NCBI GenBank assembly: GCA_964431365.1 | Contig: CAYSJJ010000012.1 | Span: forward strand, 1-64,000 | Direction of reading: 5' to 3' | Length of the DNA: 64,000 bases | DNA from: Geomobilibacter sp964431365 | Lineage (GTDB): Bacteria; Desulfobacterota; Desulfuromonadia; Geobacterales; DSM-12255 | Part shown: positions 18,401 through 27,062 of the stretch, piece by piece | How the letters are laid out: each line of letters opens with the position of its first letter | Position numbering within the stretch: position 1 is the first letter of the stretch | The notes under the pieces: model-generated | Database searches by the model: none | The model's input: only the letters and a program-made list of their open reading frames with translations | Told to the model about the DNA's origin: nothing | Translations under genes and position numbers: made by a program

Positions 18401-20071
18401 GCAGCAAAGAAGGGGGTGAAATCCGCCGATGCAGCCAAGCGCGCCGTCCTGCGTGAGCGGGCGATCGCCGAATACAAATCACTGATCGACCGATATCCCG
18501 GGAGCAAGGCAGCCGCGCTCGCCACCACCAAGCTCCGGGAGATGGGGATTGCCTATCCCTCCGCTGGTGTCAAGGCTGCCACTGCGCCGGCCGCCGCTGC
18601 CGCCGCGGGCGAAAATGCCAAGGTGCTCAGCCTCGAAGTCGGTCAGTACAGCGATCTGGATTTTGCGGTCTCTCCCGACGCCCCCTCCTATGAGGTCGGG
18701 AAACAACTTGCCATTCCGTTCGAGATCATCAACCGCGGAAACTCCCGCGACAGCTTCACCCTGGACTCTTCGTTCCCGGCGGAGTACGGACTCCAGTTCG
18801 TTGCCCCCGGCGCCCCGGACAAGCCCCTGACCAGGAGCCCGCAGCTGGATCCCGGGGAGAAGTTCAAGGGGGTGGCCCTCCTCACCATCCCGTCGCGTTA
18901 CATCGACGGCGAAAAGGTCATCTTCCCGGTGAAGGTCGCGTCCGAGTTCGACCCGGTCGTTTCCCAGTCCCGCGGCATCAGTCTGATCGCCTCGTCGCCG
19001 CTGCTCAGGGCCGTGATCAAGACCGACAAGGTCCAGATCCTGCCGGGAGAGCGGGTGCCATACAAGGTGACCCTCCTCAACATCGGTTCTGCCGCGGCCC
19101 GGCAGCTGACCATGCGTCTGACCTATCCGCCGCAGTACGAGCCGGTTGATCTGGCCGCTACCGGTTTCCGCGAAGAAGGGAAGGGGGCCGTGGCCATCGA
19201 AGGGCTGCAGCTTGCGTCCGGTGAAAGCAGGGAGTTCTCCATCGCCTTCCGGCTGAAGGATGAGGCGCTGGCCCGGCAGGAGCTGTTTGTCCGCGCCGAG
19301 ACCGACAACCTCTCCCTGAAGCGCAAGGACGCCTTCCTGTCGGCGGCCGCGGTTGTGCAGCCGGTGAGCGGAGTGGTCGTCGCTGCCCACAGCGGCCGGG
19401 TGGTGGTGATCCCGGGTCAGACCGCCACCGTCCCCCTCACGGTGACCAACACGGGTAACATCAGGGACGACTTCGCCCTCAAGCCGGTCATGCAACCCGG
19501 TCTTGCCTACGCCTTCTATCTCGACCTGAACCGGGACGGCGTCCGGCAGGCGAACGAGCCGATCATCAACCACGTCGGTCCGCTGGCCCCGAAAGAGGTC
19601 GCCAACGTGGTCCTGGAGATCTCTTCATCGGCCGCCGAGAAGGATGGCGTCACGGTCCCGCTTACCCTCGCCTTCGAACCCGAGAGCGACAAGGGGAAAG
19701 GGGCGTCCGTTGCGGTCAGCATGGTCTATTCGCGCCCCGTGGTCAATCTTGCCATGGCTGGCAAGGGTGGTAAAATGAAGCCGGGCCAGGTTTCGACCTT
19801 TGAACTGGATTGCGGCAACAGCGGCTCCAGTCTGGCCAAGATCGTCGAAATCCAGAGCCTCGTCCCCGAACAGATCGAACTGGTCGCCTCCGACCCCGGC
19901 TTCAGCAAAGGGAGCAACGGCAGCTATGTCTGGAAGTTCGAAGAGCTCGGTGCCGGCGAGAAGCGGAGCATCAAGGTCACCTATCGCGTCAAGAGCGGTA
20001 CTGCAATGGGAACCAGTCTGCAGCTGACAAACGTGCTGAAATATCAAGACAGGCTGGGAAATGTGTACTAG
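15414..20071 (+). CDS. giant exported TPR / TolA-like coiled-coil / Ig-like envelope protein, interrupted by an assembly gap
   Basis: A signal peptide ending near PGPAFA precedes a TPR/YbgF-like domain (about 35-125; KYPDSPLRDMAIFWLAR). An extremely long Ala/Lys/Glu helix built from EKAEAERLA-type units follows, including a 60-residue tandem repeat. After it come a short TPR-like helix pair (AIAEYKSLIDRYPGS) and roughly 450 residues of Ig-like beta domains (about 18610-20071; NRGNSRDSF, NIGSAAARQ, NTGNIRDDF, NSGSSLAKI). It looks like a periplasm-spanning scaffold. The GTG start has AAAGG upstream. A 100-base gap (16093-16192) shifts the apparent frame. Joining the two identical 55-bp gap flanks restores one frame and gives a minimum of about 1500 residues, plus 60 for each missing repeat. 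Confidence 0.85.
15858..16793 (+). repeat. 180-bp in-frame tandem repeat in the coiled-coil region
   Basis: The string GCGGAAAA recurs at 16193, 16373, 16553 and 16733, exactly 180 bp apart, and at 16038 before the gap. Each unit encodes 60 residues of Ala/Lys/Glu helix. The units at 16373 and 16553 are almost identical over their full length, implying recent duplication; the copies beyond 16800 are degenerate. Confidence 0.9.
16093..16192. other. assembly gap (100 N) inside the tandem repeat
   Basis: Exactly 100 N, a conventional placeholder. The 55 bases ending at 16092 are identical to the 55 bases beginning at 16193. This fits a de Bruijn assembly break at a repeat with k near 55. The true size should be 180n minus 55 bases (n of 0 or more), and any such value keeps the reading frame. 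Confidence 0.9.
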
Positions 20072-20078
20072 GGGGGGT

Positions 20079-20750
20079 ATGGCGACTATTCTTCGCGTGA
20101 CAGGGGGGGCGCTCTTGCTACTGGCTCTGGTGCCGCCGGTTCATGGCGCCGGTGAGTTCTACCTCTATGAGCCGAAGCCGGTGGAAAAGCCGGCCGCTCC
20201 GGTCGAGCCCGGTGACGGGATCCTGGTCCGAAACATCATCATCAAACGTGGCGACTCACTCTCCCGCCTCTCCCGCAAGTATGCGGGCAAGGGCTCCTAC
20301 TTCCCGCAGATCCTCCTCTTCAACAAGATCGCCAATCCCGACCTGATCTATGCGGGCAAGGAACTCATGGTCCCGGTCACCACCGGGGCGGGTCTCAACC
20401 GGACAGTCGACGGGGAGGGAACGCCCGGACAGCCGCCGGTAGCGGAGAAGAAACGGAAGAAATCGGCCAAAACGGCGACACATCAGCCGGCTACGACGGC
20501 GAAAAAATCGACTGCACCGGTCCCGAGCGATCGTTCAGCCGTCAAGGCGGCCCCGCCGGTGATCCTGACAACGTCGGCCGAGCAGAAGCTCTATGAAAAG
20601 GCTATTGCCGAGTACCGCAGCAACCAGTATGGCCAGGCGCAGCAGACCTTTGCCACGTTCCTCGAACGTTATCCTTCGTCGCCCCTCGCCCCGGATGCGG
20701 CGCTCTATAAGGCCGAATGTCTCCTGAAGCAGGCCGAGGAACAGCAGTAG
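20079..20750 (+). CDS. exported LysM and TPR protein
   Basis: A 223-residue protein with a signal peptide (cleavage near VHGAGE), one LysM domain (IIIKRGDSLSRLSRKYAGKG to YAGKELMVPV, about 50-105), a basic linker and a C-terminal TPR pair (YEKAIAEYRSNQYGQA, FLERYPSSPLAPDAALY). LysM would anchor it to peptidoglycan. It follows the giant protein by a few bases. The ATG at 20079 comes right after AGGGGGGGT; an ATG at 20061 overlapping the upstream stop is the alternative. The TPR resembles that of the giant protein, suggesting a shared envelope complex. Confidence 0.85.
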   Translation: MATILRVTGGALLLLALVPPVHGAGEFYLYEPKPVEKPAAPVEPGDGILVRNIIIKRGDSLSRLSRKYAGKGSYFPQILLFNKIANPDLIYAGKELMVPVTTGAGLNRTVDGEGTPGQPPVAEKKRKKSAKTATHQPATTAKKSTAPVPSDRSAVKAAPPVILTTSAEQKLYEKAIAEYRSNQYGQAQQTFATFLERYPSSPLAPDAALYKAECLLKQAEEQQ

Positions 20751-20770
20751 CTCGCGGTCCGATCCCCACT

Positions 20771-20799
20771 GCCCGCCTTCCCATGGCGGGCTTTCCTTT
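20771..20799 (+). terminator. Rho-independent terminator
   Basis: A perfect 7-bp stem GCCCGCC/GGCGGGC with a 7-nt loop, followed by TTTCCTTT, 20 bp after the LysM/TPR gene. It separates that operon from the convergent one. Confidence 0.8.
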
Positions 20800-20819
20800 G
20801 CCTGAACCGCTCCACCCCT

Positions 20820-21950
20820 CTACTTGCCTGCCAGTGGCCTCTCCTCGCCGGTCAATAGCTCGGCCGTGCACTTCTGCACCTGATCTCCGGTAATGAGCAT
20901 CTGCTGCCCGTATGGGCCGGCAGGGGCAATGCGGATGCCGCGCACCAGAGCCTCTACGCCGGGCGGATCGAGGCATTTGACCCGGAAGCTCCCCTCCTGC
21001 TGCGGCAGTTCCATTTTTGACGCGAGTCGGCTGGCAAGGTCAGCCACACCCTCATCCCGACCGACGTTGACCACCCGGTCACCTTGGACTTCCAGAAGAC
21101 GGAGCAGCGTCAGGGTCAAAGGATCGCTCTCGCTGTTGACGATGTAGCGATACCCCAGGTATTCGAAGTATCGGCCCACCTTGATGCTGACGTACGACCC
21201 ATCCGTGCTCTCCTTCCCCCCTTCCACGATGCGATTCCGTACCCAGCCAGGTGCCATAAGGTCGAGCAGGGCATCGACGATGCCATCCCTCTCCTTGGCG
21301 GTCACCGGGCAGATGACGACCCGCGACGGCTTCTCAGGAACAGACGGCACTGCCGGCGGCTCAGGCGCCGATACGGCCCGAGGCCCGGGCGGCGGCGTGG
21401 CCGCTGCGGCGGGGGCCGCAGACACCGGTTCCGGTACGGGAGGTGGGGGGGGGGGAGCGGGCGCAGGGTGCGAATCCGCCGGTAGCACCTCGACAGGCGA
21501 CGGCTGGGGAGATGGCTCTCTGCCCGCTGTTGTCGTTGGCAAAGATTTCCGTGCGCTTCTGGCGGATGGGGTCAGCGGAATGAGCAGCTCCTGTCCGACC
21601 CGGAGGCGACGGATGTCGCTGATGCCGTTCAGGCGGGCGATGTCGGGAATGAGCAGTTCGGCCTGCCGGTTGGAGAGGCCGAAATCGCGCATCAGGATCT
21701 TGAAAATGTGGTCACCTGGTTTGACGGTGTAGCGGGCTGTGCCCTCTGTTGCGACCTTCCTCGCCGTACTCCGTGGCTTGCCGCTGGCGGCCGGCGGTGC
21801 ATGCACGCTCTTCGCGGGTGGCGCTGCGGCCTTGGGGAGTTCCTTCAGATCGATCTCGAAGCGGGACTCCGCCGCCATTCCCACTCCCCCGCTGAACGCC
21901 AGTGCGGTCGCCAGGGGGATGCCAATCTTCCATAATCCGATTGTCGTCAT
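20820..21950 (-). CDS. exported LysM-domain protein with proline-rich linker
   Basis: A 376-residue protein with a signal peptide (to about GVGMAA), a LysM-like domain (RYTVKPGDHIFKILMRDFG to VGQELLIPL, about 73-130), a Pro/Ala-rich linker and an unrecognised C-terminal domain of about 150 residues (VVICPVTAKERDGIV, YLGYRYIVNSESDPLTLTLL). The linker suggests it spans part of the periplasm with LysM on peptidoglycan. The ATG overlaps the stop of the upstream pseudo-receiver gene (ATGA), so the two probably act together. The C-terminal function is unknown. Confidence 0.82.
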   Translation of the reverse strand: MTTIGLWKIGIPLATALAFSGGVGMAAESRFEIDLKELPKAAAPPAKSVHAPPAASGKPRSTARKVATEGTARYTVKPGDHIFKILMRDFGLSNRQAELLIPDIARLNGISDIRRLRVGQELLIPLTPSARSARKSLPTTTAGREPSPQPSPVEVLPADSHPAPAPPPPPPVPEPVSAAPAAAATPPPGPRAVSAPEPPAVPSVPEKPSRVVICPVTAKERDGIVDALLDLMAPGWVRNRIVEGGKESTDGSYVSIKVGRYFEYLGYRYIVNSESDPLTLTLLRLLEVQGDRVVNVGRDEGVADLASRLASKMELPQQEGSFRVKCLDPPGVEALVRGIRIAPAGPYGQQMLITGDQVQKCTAELLTGEERPLAGK

Positions 21951-23257
21951 CTGCGTCTGTTCCGATCCTGCTCAAAGTGGATGACAAAGGCCTGGAGAAC
22001 CGAATCAGCCTTGTTCTTGTAAATGATGATACTTCCTCTCTTGCCCAGGGACCCTTTTTTCACAAGGTGATTGTCCTTCACTTCCTTGCCGGTCAGTCGA
22101 TAATCGCGCACACCTGCCAGTTCCTGCATCGACTTGGTGAAGAAGGGAGTGGAAAGGCCGGAGCCGGTCTTGTCGATGACCTGGATCGCCATCAGTTTTC
22201 CCCCTTCCCAGAAGACCTTATACTCCTGTTTGCTGTCCTGGTAGCGTTCCCAGCCCGGGTTGGCCGTTGCATAGGCCGGATCGCGCCGGTCAGCGGGAAC
22301 AAAGGAAGGGAGCGGGTCGCGGAGCGGTTCAGGGGGTCTGGTCGCTGCCGCCGGTGACGAGGCGGCCCCGGCAGAGGCGGATACGGCTTTCTGAGCTGGC
22401 GCTGAAGGTTTTGTCGTCGGAATCTGCGCCGTCGCGGGCGGCGGAGCCGGCTTGGCCGGAGTCGCCCCCTTGGGGGGAGCAGCTGTTCTGGATGCGGGAT
22501 AGAAGGTCGCGAGTACGGCCGCAACCATCACCAGCAGGATGACCGTGACCGCCGTGACAATACGCCTGCGCGAGCGTGCCGCCAGCTCGGCCGCCTCTGC
22601 CTGACCGACCCGGGTCTGACCGTCTGCGGGGCGCTTCTGCCCGTTCACTTCCGGCGCGGCGACCGGACCTGGATCCTCCGTGCGCCGCGCCAACTCCGTC
22701 TCCAGTTCCGCTTCAAACCTGGTGGCAATGCTGTTGCCGTGAACGGGAACAGAGGTCGCATCGGTGCGTGCCGTCTCTTCCTGGGGAAGGAGCGGCGCCT
22801 CCCGGTGAGGCGTGAGGAGTGCCGGTGACGCGTCGGGGATGAACTCGTCCGCGGAGGGGGAAGAGGGGGAGGGAGCTGCCGGCAGTTCCGTCGCTGACGG
22901 CTGCGCCGCCTTTATGAGGGCGGCGATGCGGTTTTCCAGCGTCGAATCGGGGAGGGCGAGATCCAGGCAGATCTGGTTCGGGGCGATGGCGCCCGGGTCC
23001 TCGCCGGGGTCGACGAAGATGACCGATGTTGTACGCTCCTGGTCCACGTGGCTCGCCACGTGCCGGGTAACGATTTCGATGGAGAGCCCGGAGAGACGAC
23101 CCTGCACGAAAAGGAGGTCGGGCGAGGTGGCAACGGCCTGCTCGATGCCGCTGGCGAGGCTGCTGATGATGGTTAGCTGAACACCGCTTACCCCGAGGGA
23201 TGCGGCTACAAGGGCATGGAGGCGCTGCTGGTCGGCAATGAGGAGGGCTTTTAACAT
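21947..23257 (-). CDS. membrane protein with N-terminal pseudo-receiver domain
   Basis: A 436-residue protein. Residues 1-125 resemble a response-regulator receiver (MLKALLIADQQRLHALVAAS start), but where the phospho-accepting Asp should be it reads PDLLFVQGRLSG, so phosphorylation there is unlikely. A disordered acidic/Pro linker, one membrane helix (about 232-252; RRRIVTAVTVILLVMVAAVL), a second Pro/Ala linker and a periplasmic domain of about 110 residues (NPGWERYQDSKQEYKVFW) follow. It would link a cytoplasmic protein contact to the cell wall, together with the overlapping LysM gene. The ATG at 23257 starts the receiver-like fold cleanly. Confidence 0.8.
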   Translation of the reverse strand: MLKALLIADQQRLHALVAASLGVSGVQLTIISSLASGIEQAVATSPDLLFVQGRLSGLSIEIVTRHVASHVDQERTTSVIFVDPGEDPGAIAPNQICLDLALPDSTLENRIAALIKAAQPSATELPAAPSPSSPSADEFIPDASPALLTPHREAPLLPQEETARTDATSVPVHGNSIATRFEAELETELARRTEDPGPVAAPEVNGQKRPADGQTRVGQAEAAELAARSRRRIVTAVTVILLVMVAAVLATFYPASRTAAPPKGATPAKPAPPPATAQIPTTKPSAPAQKAVSASAGAASSPAAATRPPEPLRDPLPSFVPADRRDPAYATANPGWERYQDSKQEYKVFWEGGKLMAIQVIDKTGSGLSTPFFTKSMQELAGVRDYRLTGKEVKDNHLVKKGSLGKRGSIIIYKNKADSVLQAFVIHFEQDRNRRR

Positions 23258-23401
23258 GTGTTGTCCTGCCGCGCGCAACCGGCGGTATGTCTGGGAACGA
23301 TTTGCTATTTAGCACATAATCCGGTAAAAAGAAAGGAAACCAGAGCTTCGGCGACGGTCCGCACTCTCCCGAAGTCATGCCCTGACGATTGAAAGGTTCT
23401 C

Positions 23402-24178
23402 TTGGGGTTCACCGACTATCATTCCCACCTACTGCCCGCCCTGGACGACGGTTCCCACGACGTTCAGGAATCACTGCGCATGGCCCGCGTCCTTGCCGCA
23501 GCCGGATTCAGGACCGTTCACTGCACGCCCCACCGGCTGGTTGGAGCATTCGAAGCGACCCCGGATCAGGTCAGGGAACAGGTCGCCACCCTGCAGCGCG
23601 CAGTGGATGCAGCGGGGATCCCGCTGAAACTCCTGCCGGGGATGGAGTACTACCTGGACGAGTTTCTCATGTTCAATCTGAGAGCACCGCTGGCGCTCGG
23701 TACTACCAATCTCCTGCTCATTGAAGCACCTCTGCAGGCTATCCCTCCCTCACTGGAACATTCGGTCCGGCAGGTGTGTGACACCGGCCTTACGCCGCTC
23801 ATCGCCCATCCCGAGCGTTGTCAGGTCTTTTTCGTTCCCGACGGGCACGGGCCGGCCACCCGTCCGAGCCTCAGGAAGGTGTTGGCTGGTCTGCTCCCCG
23901 GAAGGGGGACGCGGCCTGCTGCGGTTCACCCGAACATGGCGCTCCTGGAGAGGCTCCGGCAGATGGGGTGCCGGTTTCAGGCCGATATTGCCAGTTTTGC
24001 CGGTGGATTCGGTCCCGATGTGCAGCTTCGCGCCATGACGCTGCTGAAGATGGGGATCTATACCCAGTTGGGAAGCGACGCCCACCGGGCTGAGGGGCTG
24101 GCCGAGACCCTTCGGCACGGGCTGCAGGAAATCGAGGCAGCGGCAGGCTGCGAAGCGCTGCAGCGCCTTCTGCAATAA
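23402..24178 (+). CDS. CpsB/YwqE-type PHP protein-tyrosine phosphatase
   Basis: A 258-residue PHP-fold metal-dependent phosphatase. It has TDYHSHLLPALDDGSHD, CTPHRL, GMEYYLDEF, IAHPERC and LGSDAHR, the metal-binding series of CpsB/YwqE proteins. These enzymes dephosphorylate tyrosine kinases of polysaccharide export. The start is TTG at 23402, five bases after GAAAGG; no ATG lies near the conserved N-terminus. It diverges from the pseudo-receiver/LysM operon. No polysaccharide kinase is visible nearby. Confidence 0.88.
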   Translation: MGFTDYHSHLLPALDDGSHDVQESLRMARVLAAAGFRTVHCTPHRLVGAFEATPDQVREQVATLQRAVDAAGIPLKLLPGMEYYLDEFLMFNLRAPLALGTTNLLLIEAPLQAIPPSLEHSVRQVCDTGLTPLIAHPERCQVFFVPDGHGPATRPSLRKVLAGLLPGRGTRPAAVHPNMALLERLRQMGCRFQADIASFAGGFGPDVQLRAMTLLKMGIYTQLGSDAHRAEGLAETLRHGLQEIEAAAGCEALQRLLQ

Positions 24179-24276
24179 TTCCCCGCACCCGGTTCCCCGG
24201 ACACCCCCTTCAGTAGCTACTCCCGAATCAATACCCCTGGTCGACCATACTACGTGCTGCAGCGGATCTGACGGGC

Positions 24277-25071
24277 TTAACGCCATCGAGGCGGAAGTGC
24301 CGTCTCCCAGCCGAGTCGTGCCAGCAGTGCCAGGAACTCCCGGTCCGGCGGAGCGATGAGCACAAGCGGGGCACCGGTCAAGGGGTGGGGCAGGGCGAGT
24401 TCCGTGGCGTGGAGCAGCAGTCGGTGGCTGTCGAGCTCCTGACGGAAAAAGCGGTTGTGGCGGCCTTCGCCGTACCGGGTGTCGCCGATGATGGGATGGA
24501 AGATATGCTTGAAGTGGCGGCGGAGCTGATGGCGGCGGCCGGTGCGCGGCGAGACCGAAACCAGGGAGTAGCGGGACGACGGATACCGGCCGACAGCCGC
24601 GGGGAGTTCGATACGCGCCAGGGAGCGAAAATCGGTTACCGCCTCCTGCGCCTCTTTCGCGGCTAGGGAGGTGGGGAAGTCGCACTTGTCCGGCTCCTCC
24701 ACCAGGGGATAGTCGATGGTCCCCTCTTCGGGCGCAAAGCCGCGGACCACGGCAAGATAGCTCTTGTGAACCGTACCGGCGCTAAAGCACTCCACGACCC
24801 GCCGCGCGGTCTCGGGGGTGAAGGCGAAGAGGAGGAGGCCCGACGTCGGTTTGTCCAGCCGGTGGACCGGGTAGACCCTGCGGCCGACCTGATTGCGCAC
24901 CACCTGGAGGGCAAAGCGGGTCTCGTGGCGGTCGATGGGGCTCCGGTGAACCAGGAGCCCTGACGGCTTGTTGACCGCAACCAGCTCTTCGTCCTGGTAT
25001 ATGACGGTCAGACGCTCCTGGTCCTGTTCAGCAGCTGGCAAAGGACGATGCCTCTCTTCCCGGGAGCTCAC
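24277..25071 (-). CDS. truC: RluA-family pseudouridine synthase (TruC-like)
   Basis: About 264 residues. LTVIYQDEELVAVNKPSG near the start, VYPVHRLDKPTSGLLLFA with the catalytic Asp, and RTGRRHQLRRHFKHI match TruC, which makes pseudouridine 65 in tRNA. The GTG at 25071 is the first plausible start after the upstream stop, but no good ribosome-binding site is visible, so the start is uncertain by a few residues. The gene follows the Ig-like protein gene by 11 bp and may be co-transcribed. Confidence 0.85.
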   Translation of the reverse strand: MSSREERHRPLPAAEQDQERLTVIYQDEELVAVNKPSGLLVHRSPIDRHETRFALQVVRNQVGRRVYPVHRLDKPTSGLLLFAFTPETARRVVECFSAGTVHKSYLAVVRGFAPEEGTIDYPLVEEPDKCDFPTSLAAKEAQEAVTDFRSLARIELPAAVGRYPSSRYSLVSVSPRTGRRHQLRRHFKHIFHPIIGDTRYGEGRHNRFFRQELDSHRLLLHATELALPHPLTGAPLVLIAPPDREFLALLARLGWETALPPRWR

Positions 25072-25082
25072 GATGGCCGAGG

Positions 25083-25877
25083 CTAGCGTGCTGCTGCCGG
25101 CAGGATGATCTCGATCACCGCAAGCGCGGTGGTCCCCCTGCCTATGAACGGGCGGCTGTAGAGTATCTTGACGGCATTTTCCCGGCGGGCGCGTTGCAGG
25201 ACATCGCCGGAGACGGTGACGATCTCGGAGATTTCGGCGGCGCCGTTGACCAGGGAAACCGTCAGGGGCAAGGGGACCGACCCGATCACCGTTCCGCCCG
25301 CCCTGAACGATGCGCCGGGCGAGGTCAGCGTGGCGGTTTCCTCGGGCTTGGCGGTGATCCGGTAGCTTACCGGGGTGGCGCCTCCCTGGCCGGCAGGGAT
25401 CGTCACGCTTGTGGGTGTCGCAGCAGCGGCTATGGTGAGGGGGCCTTTCAGGAGTATGGATTGGCTGATGGCGGCGACACCGGCCGGGGAGTCGGCAACT
25501 TCCAGCCGAAAGGCCCTCGTGGCGCTCTGCTGGCCGCTCTTGCAGCTGTCGGTGGCGCTGACCGAAAAGATGAAGCTGCCCGCGGCCCTTGGTCTCCCCG
25601 ACAGTGTTCCGTCGGGCGAGAGGCCGAGTCCGGGGGGGAGCGATCCGCCGGTCACCATGAGTCGCACCGGTTCCTTCCCCCCGAAGGCCGGGACCTTCCA
25701 CGCATAGGCCGACTCCTGGAGTGCCACGGGCAGGGCCGCCGGGGCAAGGGAGATGGGGGGACAGGCGAGGTAGAGCGGCTCGTCGGGGAACGGGTGGGTA
25801 CGCCGGGCTCCCCACGCGGCTGATGCGAGACAGAGGAGAACTCCCAGAATGATCGGGAGCGCGAGATGTCTGGCCAT
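25083..25877 (-). CDS. exported protein with putative Ig domain
   Basis: A 264-residue protein with a signal peptide (cleavage near SAAWGA). The next ~110 residues carry the putative-Ig signature GGSLPPGLGLSPDGTLSGRP followed by FSVSATDS, a cadherin/Ig-like fold common on bacterial surface proteins. The C-terminal half (PTSVTIPAGQGGATPVSYRI) looks like a second beta-sandwich. AGGAGG lies about 10 bp before the ATG. Function unknown. Confidence 0.8.
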   Translation of the reverse strand: MARHLALPIILGVLLCLASAAWGARRTHPFPDEPLYLACPPISLAPAALPVALQESAYAWKVPAFGGKEPVRLMVTGGSLPPGLGLSPDGTLSGRPRAAGSFIFSVSATDSCKSGQQSATRAFRLEVADSPAGVAAISQSILLKGPLTIAAAATPTSVTIPAGQGGATPVSYRITAKPEETATLTSPGASFRAGGTVIGSVPLPLTVSLVNGAAEISEIVTVSGDVLQRARRENAVKILYSRPFIGRGTTALAVIEIILPAAAR

Positions 25878-26024
25878 GACTGTGCATCCTCCTGACAGGA
25901 CAAAAAATAGCGCCGAGCATTATCCTTGTCGAAACAGCAGAGGTCAAGCATTCATCCGTCAAAATAGGTGCCGAGAAGGTGCGGAGAGAAAATAGTTCAG
26001 CTCTGCTGAGAGCGATTTGTTCAG

Positions 26025-26053
26025 TTGACGGCGTCAGGTCAAATGGATAATTT
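26025..26053 (+). promoter_or_regulatory. sigma-70-type promoter of the lysR gene
   Basis: TTGACG (26025-26030), 17-bp spacer and TAATTT (26048-26053), 45 bp before the ATG at 26099. Confidence 0.6.
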
Positions 26054-26098
26054 AACTAGGATCAGTCAATGGTATCGCCCGAAACGATAGGAGCTACT

Positions 26099-27004
26099 AT
26101 GAACATCAAGCAGCTGGAGGTTTTCGTCGCCGTTGCCGAAACCAGAAGCTTCTCCAAGGGGGCCGATGCTGCGTGTATCGGTCAGTCGACGGCCAGCCAG
26201 CATATAGCTGCCCTGGAAGAGTCCTGCGGAGTCCGTCTGCTGGACAGGACAGGCAAGGGTGCCGTCCCCACCGAGGCAGGAAAGCTGCTCCTGCAGCACG
26301 GGCGCAAGGTCCTTTCGCTGCTGAGGAGAACCGAGTCGGCAATGGCGCAGTTCGTGCGGGGCGATGTGGCCGAGCTCTCCGTTGGCGGCAGTACCATTGC
26401 GTGTACCTACCTCCTCCCCCGGATCATCAAGCGGGTCGTCGCCACTGCACCGACCCTGGCGGTCAGGACCAGGCAGGGGGACAGCAGGGAGGTCGTCCAA
26501 CTCCTGGTCCGGGAAGAGGTGGAGGTGGCGGTGGTGGGAAGTCTGGCCGACAACGACACCATAACCTTCCACCCGCTGACCAGGGACGTGATTCGTCTCG
26601 TGGTCGGCCGGCATCACCCCTGGTACGGAGTCGAACGCCTGTCTCTGGACGATCTGCCGGCGGAGCCGCTGGTGCTTCGTGAAGAAGGGTCAGGGACCGG
26701 CAGGGCGGTCTCCGAGGCCCTGCAAAAGGGGGGGCTGGACCTGCGCTCGCTGAGGGTCCGTGCCTGGATGGGGAGCAGCGAAGCGGTCAAGCAGGCTGTC
26801 TTGCTCGGTATCGGGGCGGCCTTTCTTTCCGATCTCTCGGTCCAGAGCGAGCTGGAACGGGGGGAACTGGCAGCGGTCGAACTGACCGGCGTTGAGATGG
26901 AGCGCACGTTTTACCTCGCCTGTCGTCGTGGCCGCGACCTGTCGCCCGCAGCAAAGGTGTTTTGTTCCGCGGCCAGGGAGGCCTTGTCGCCGACCGCCGA
27001 ATGA
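26099..27004 (+). CDS. LysR-family transcriptional regulator
   Basis: A 301-residue LysR regulator: N-terminal winged helix (MNIKQLEVFVAVAETRSFSKGADA, HIAALEESCGVRLLDRTGKG, PTEAGKLLLQHGRK) and a substrate-binding effector domain (about 90-295). The start follows AGGAGCT. The effector domain broadly resembles regulators of the CysB or selenium-metabolism-associated type, but the ligand cannot be assigned. It is convergent with terC, so its target is not obvious from position. Confidence 0.9.
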   Translation: MNIKQLEVFVAVAETRSFSKGADAACIGQSTASQHIAALEESCGVRLLDRTGKGAVPTEAGKLLLQHGRKVLSLLRRTESAMAQFVRGDVAELSVGGSTIACTYLLPRIIKRVVATAPTLAVRTRQGDSREVVQLLVREEVEVAVVGSLADNDTITFHPLTRDVIRLVVGRHHPWYGVERLSLDDLPAEPLVLREEGSGTGRAVSEALQKGGLDLRSLRVRAWMGSSEAVKQAVLLGIGAAFLSDLSVQSELERGELAAVELTGVEMERTFYLACRRGRDLSPAAKVFCSAAREALSPTAE

Positions 27005-27062
27005 CCCCGCATCGCGCTCCTGTCGTCGGACAGGGCGCGCCATGGCCCCCCTGACAAAGGGA

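Noticed and set aside
16322..20071. A separate 1249-residue gene starting after the N run
   Set aside because: The sequence continues the pre-gap repeat, and joining the identical 55-bp flanks restores one frame. The internal ATG is only a repeat codon.
24277..25962. One 561-residue leftward protein including TruC
   Set aside because: The N-terminal part is out of frame with the Ig-like exported protein, which has a signal peptide and an AGGAGG site. Only the TruC part is conserved.
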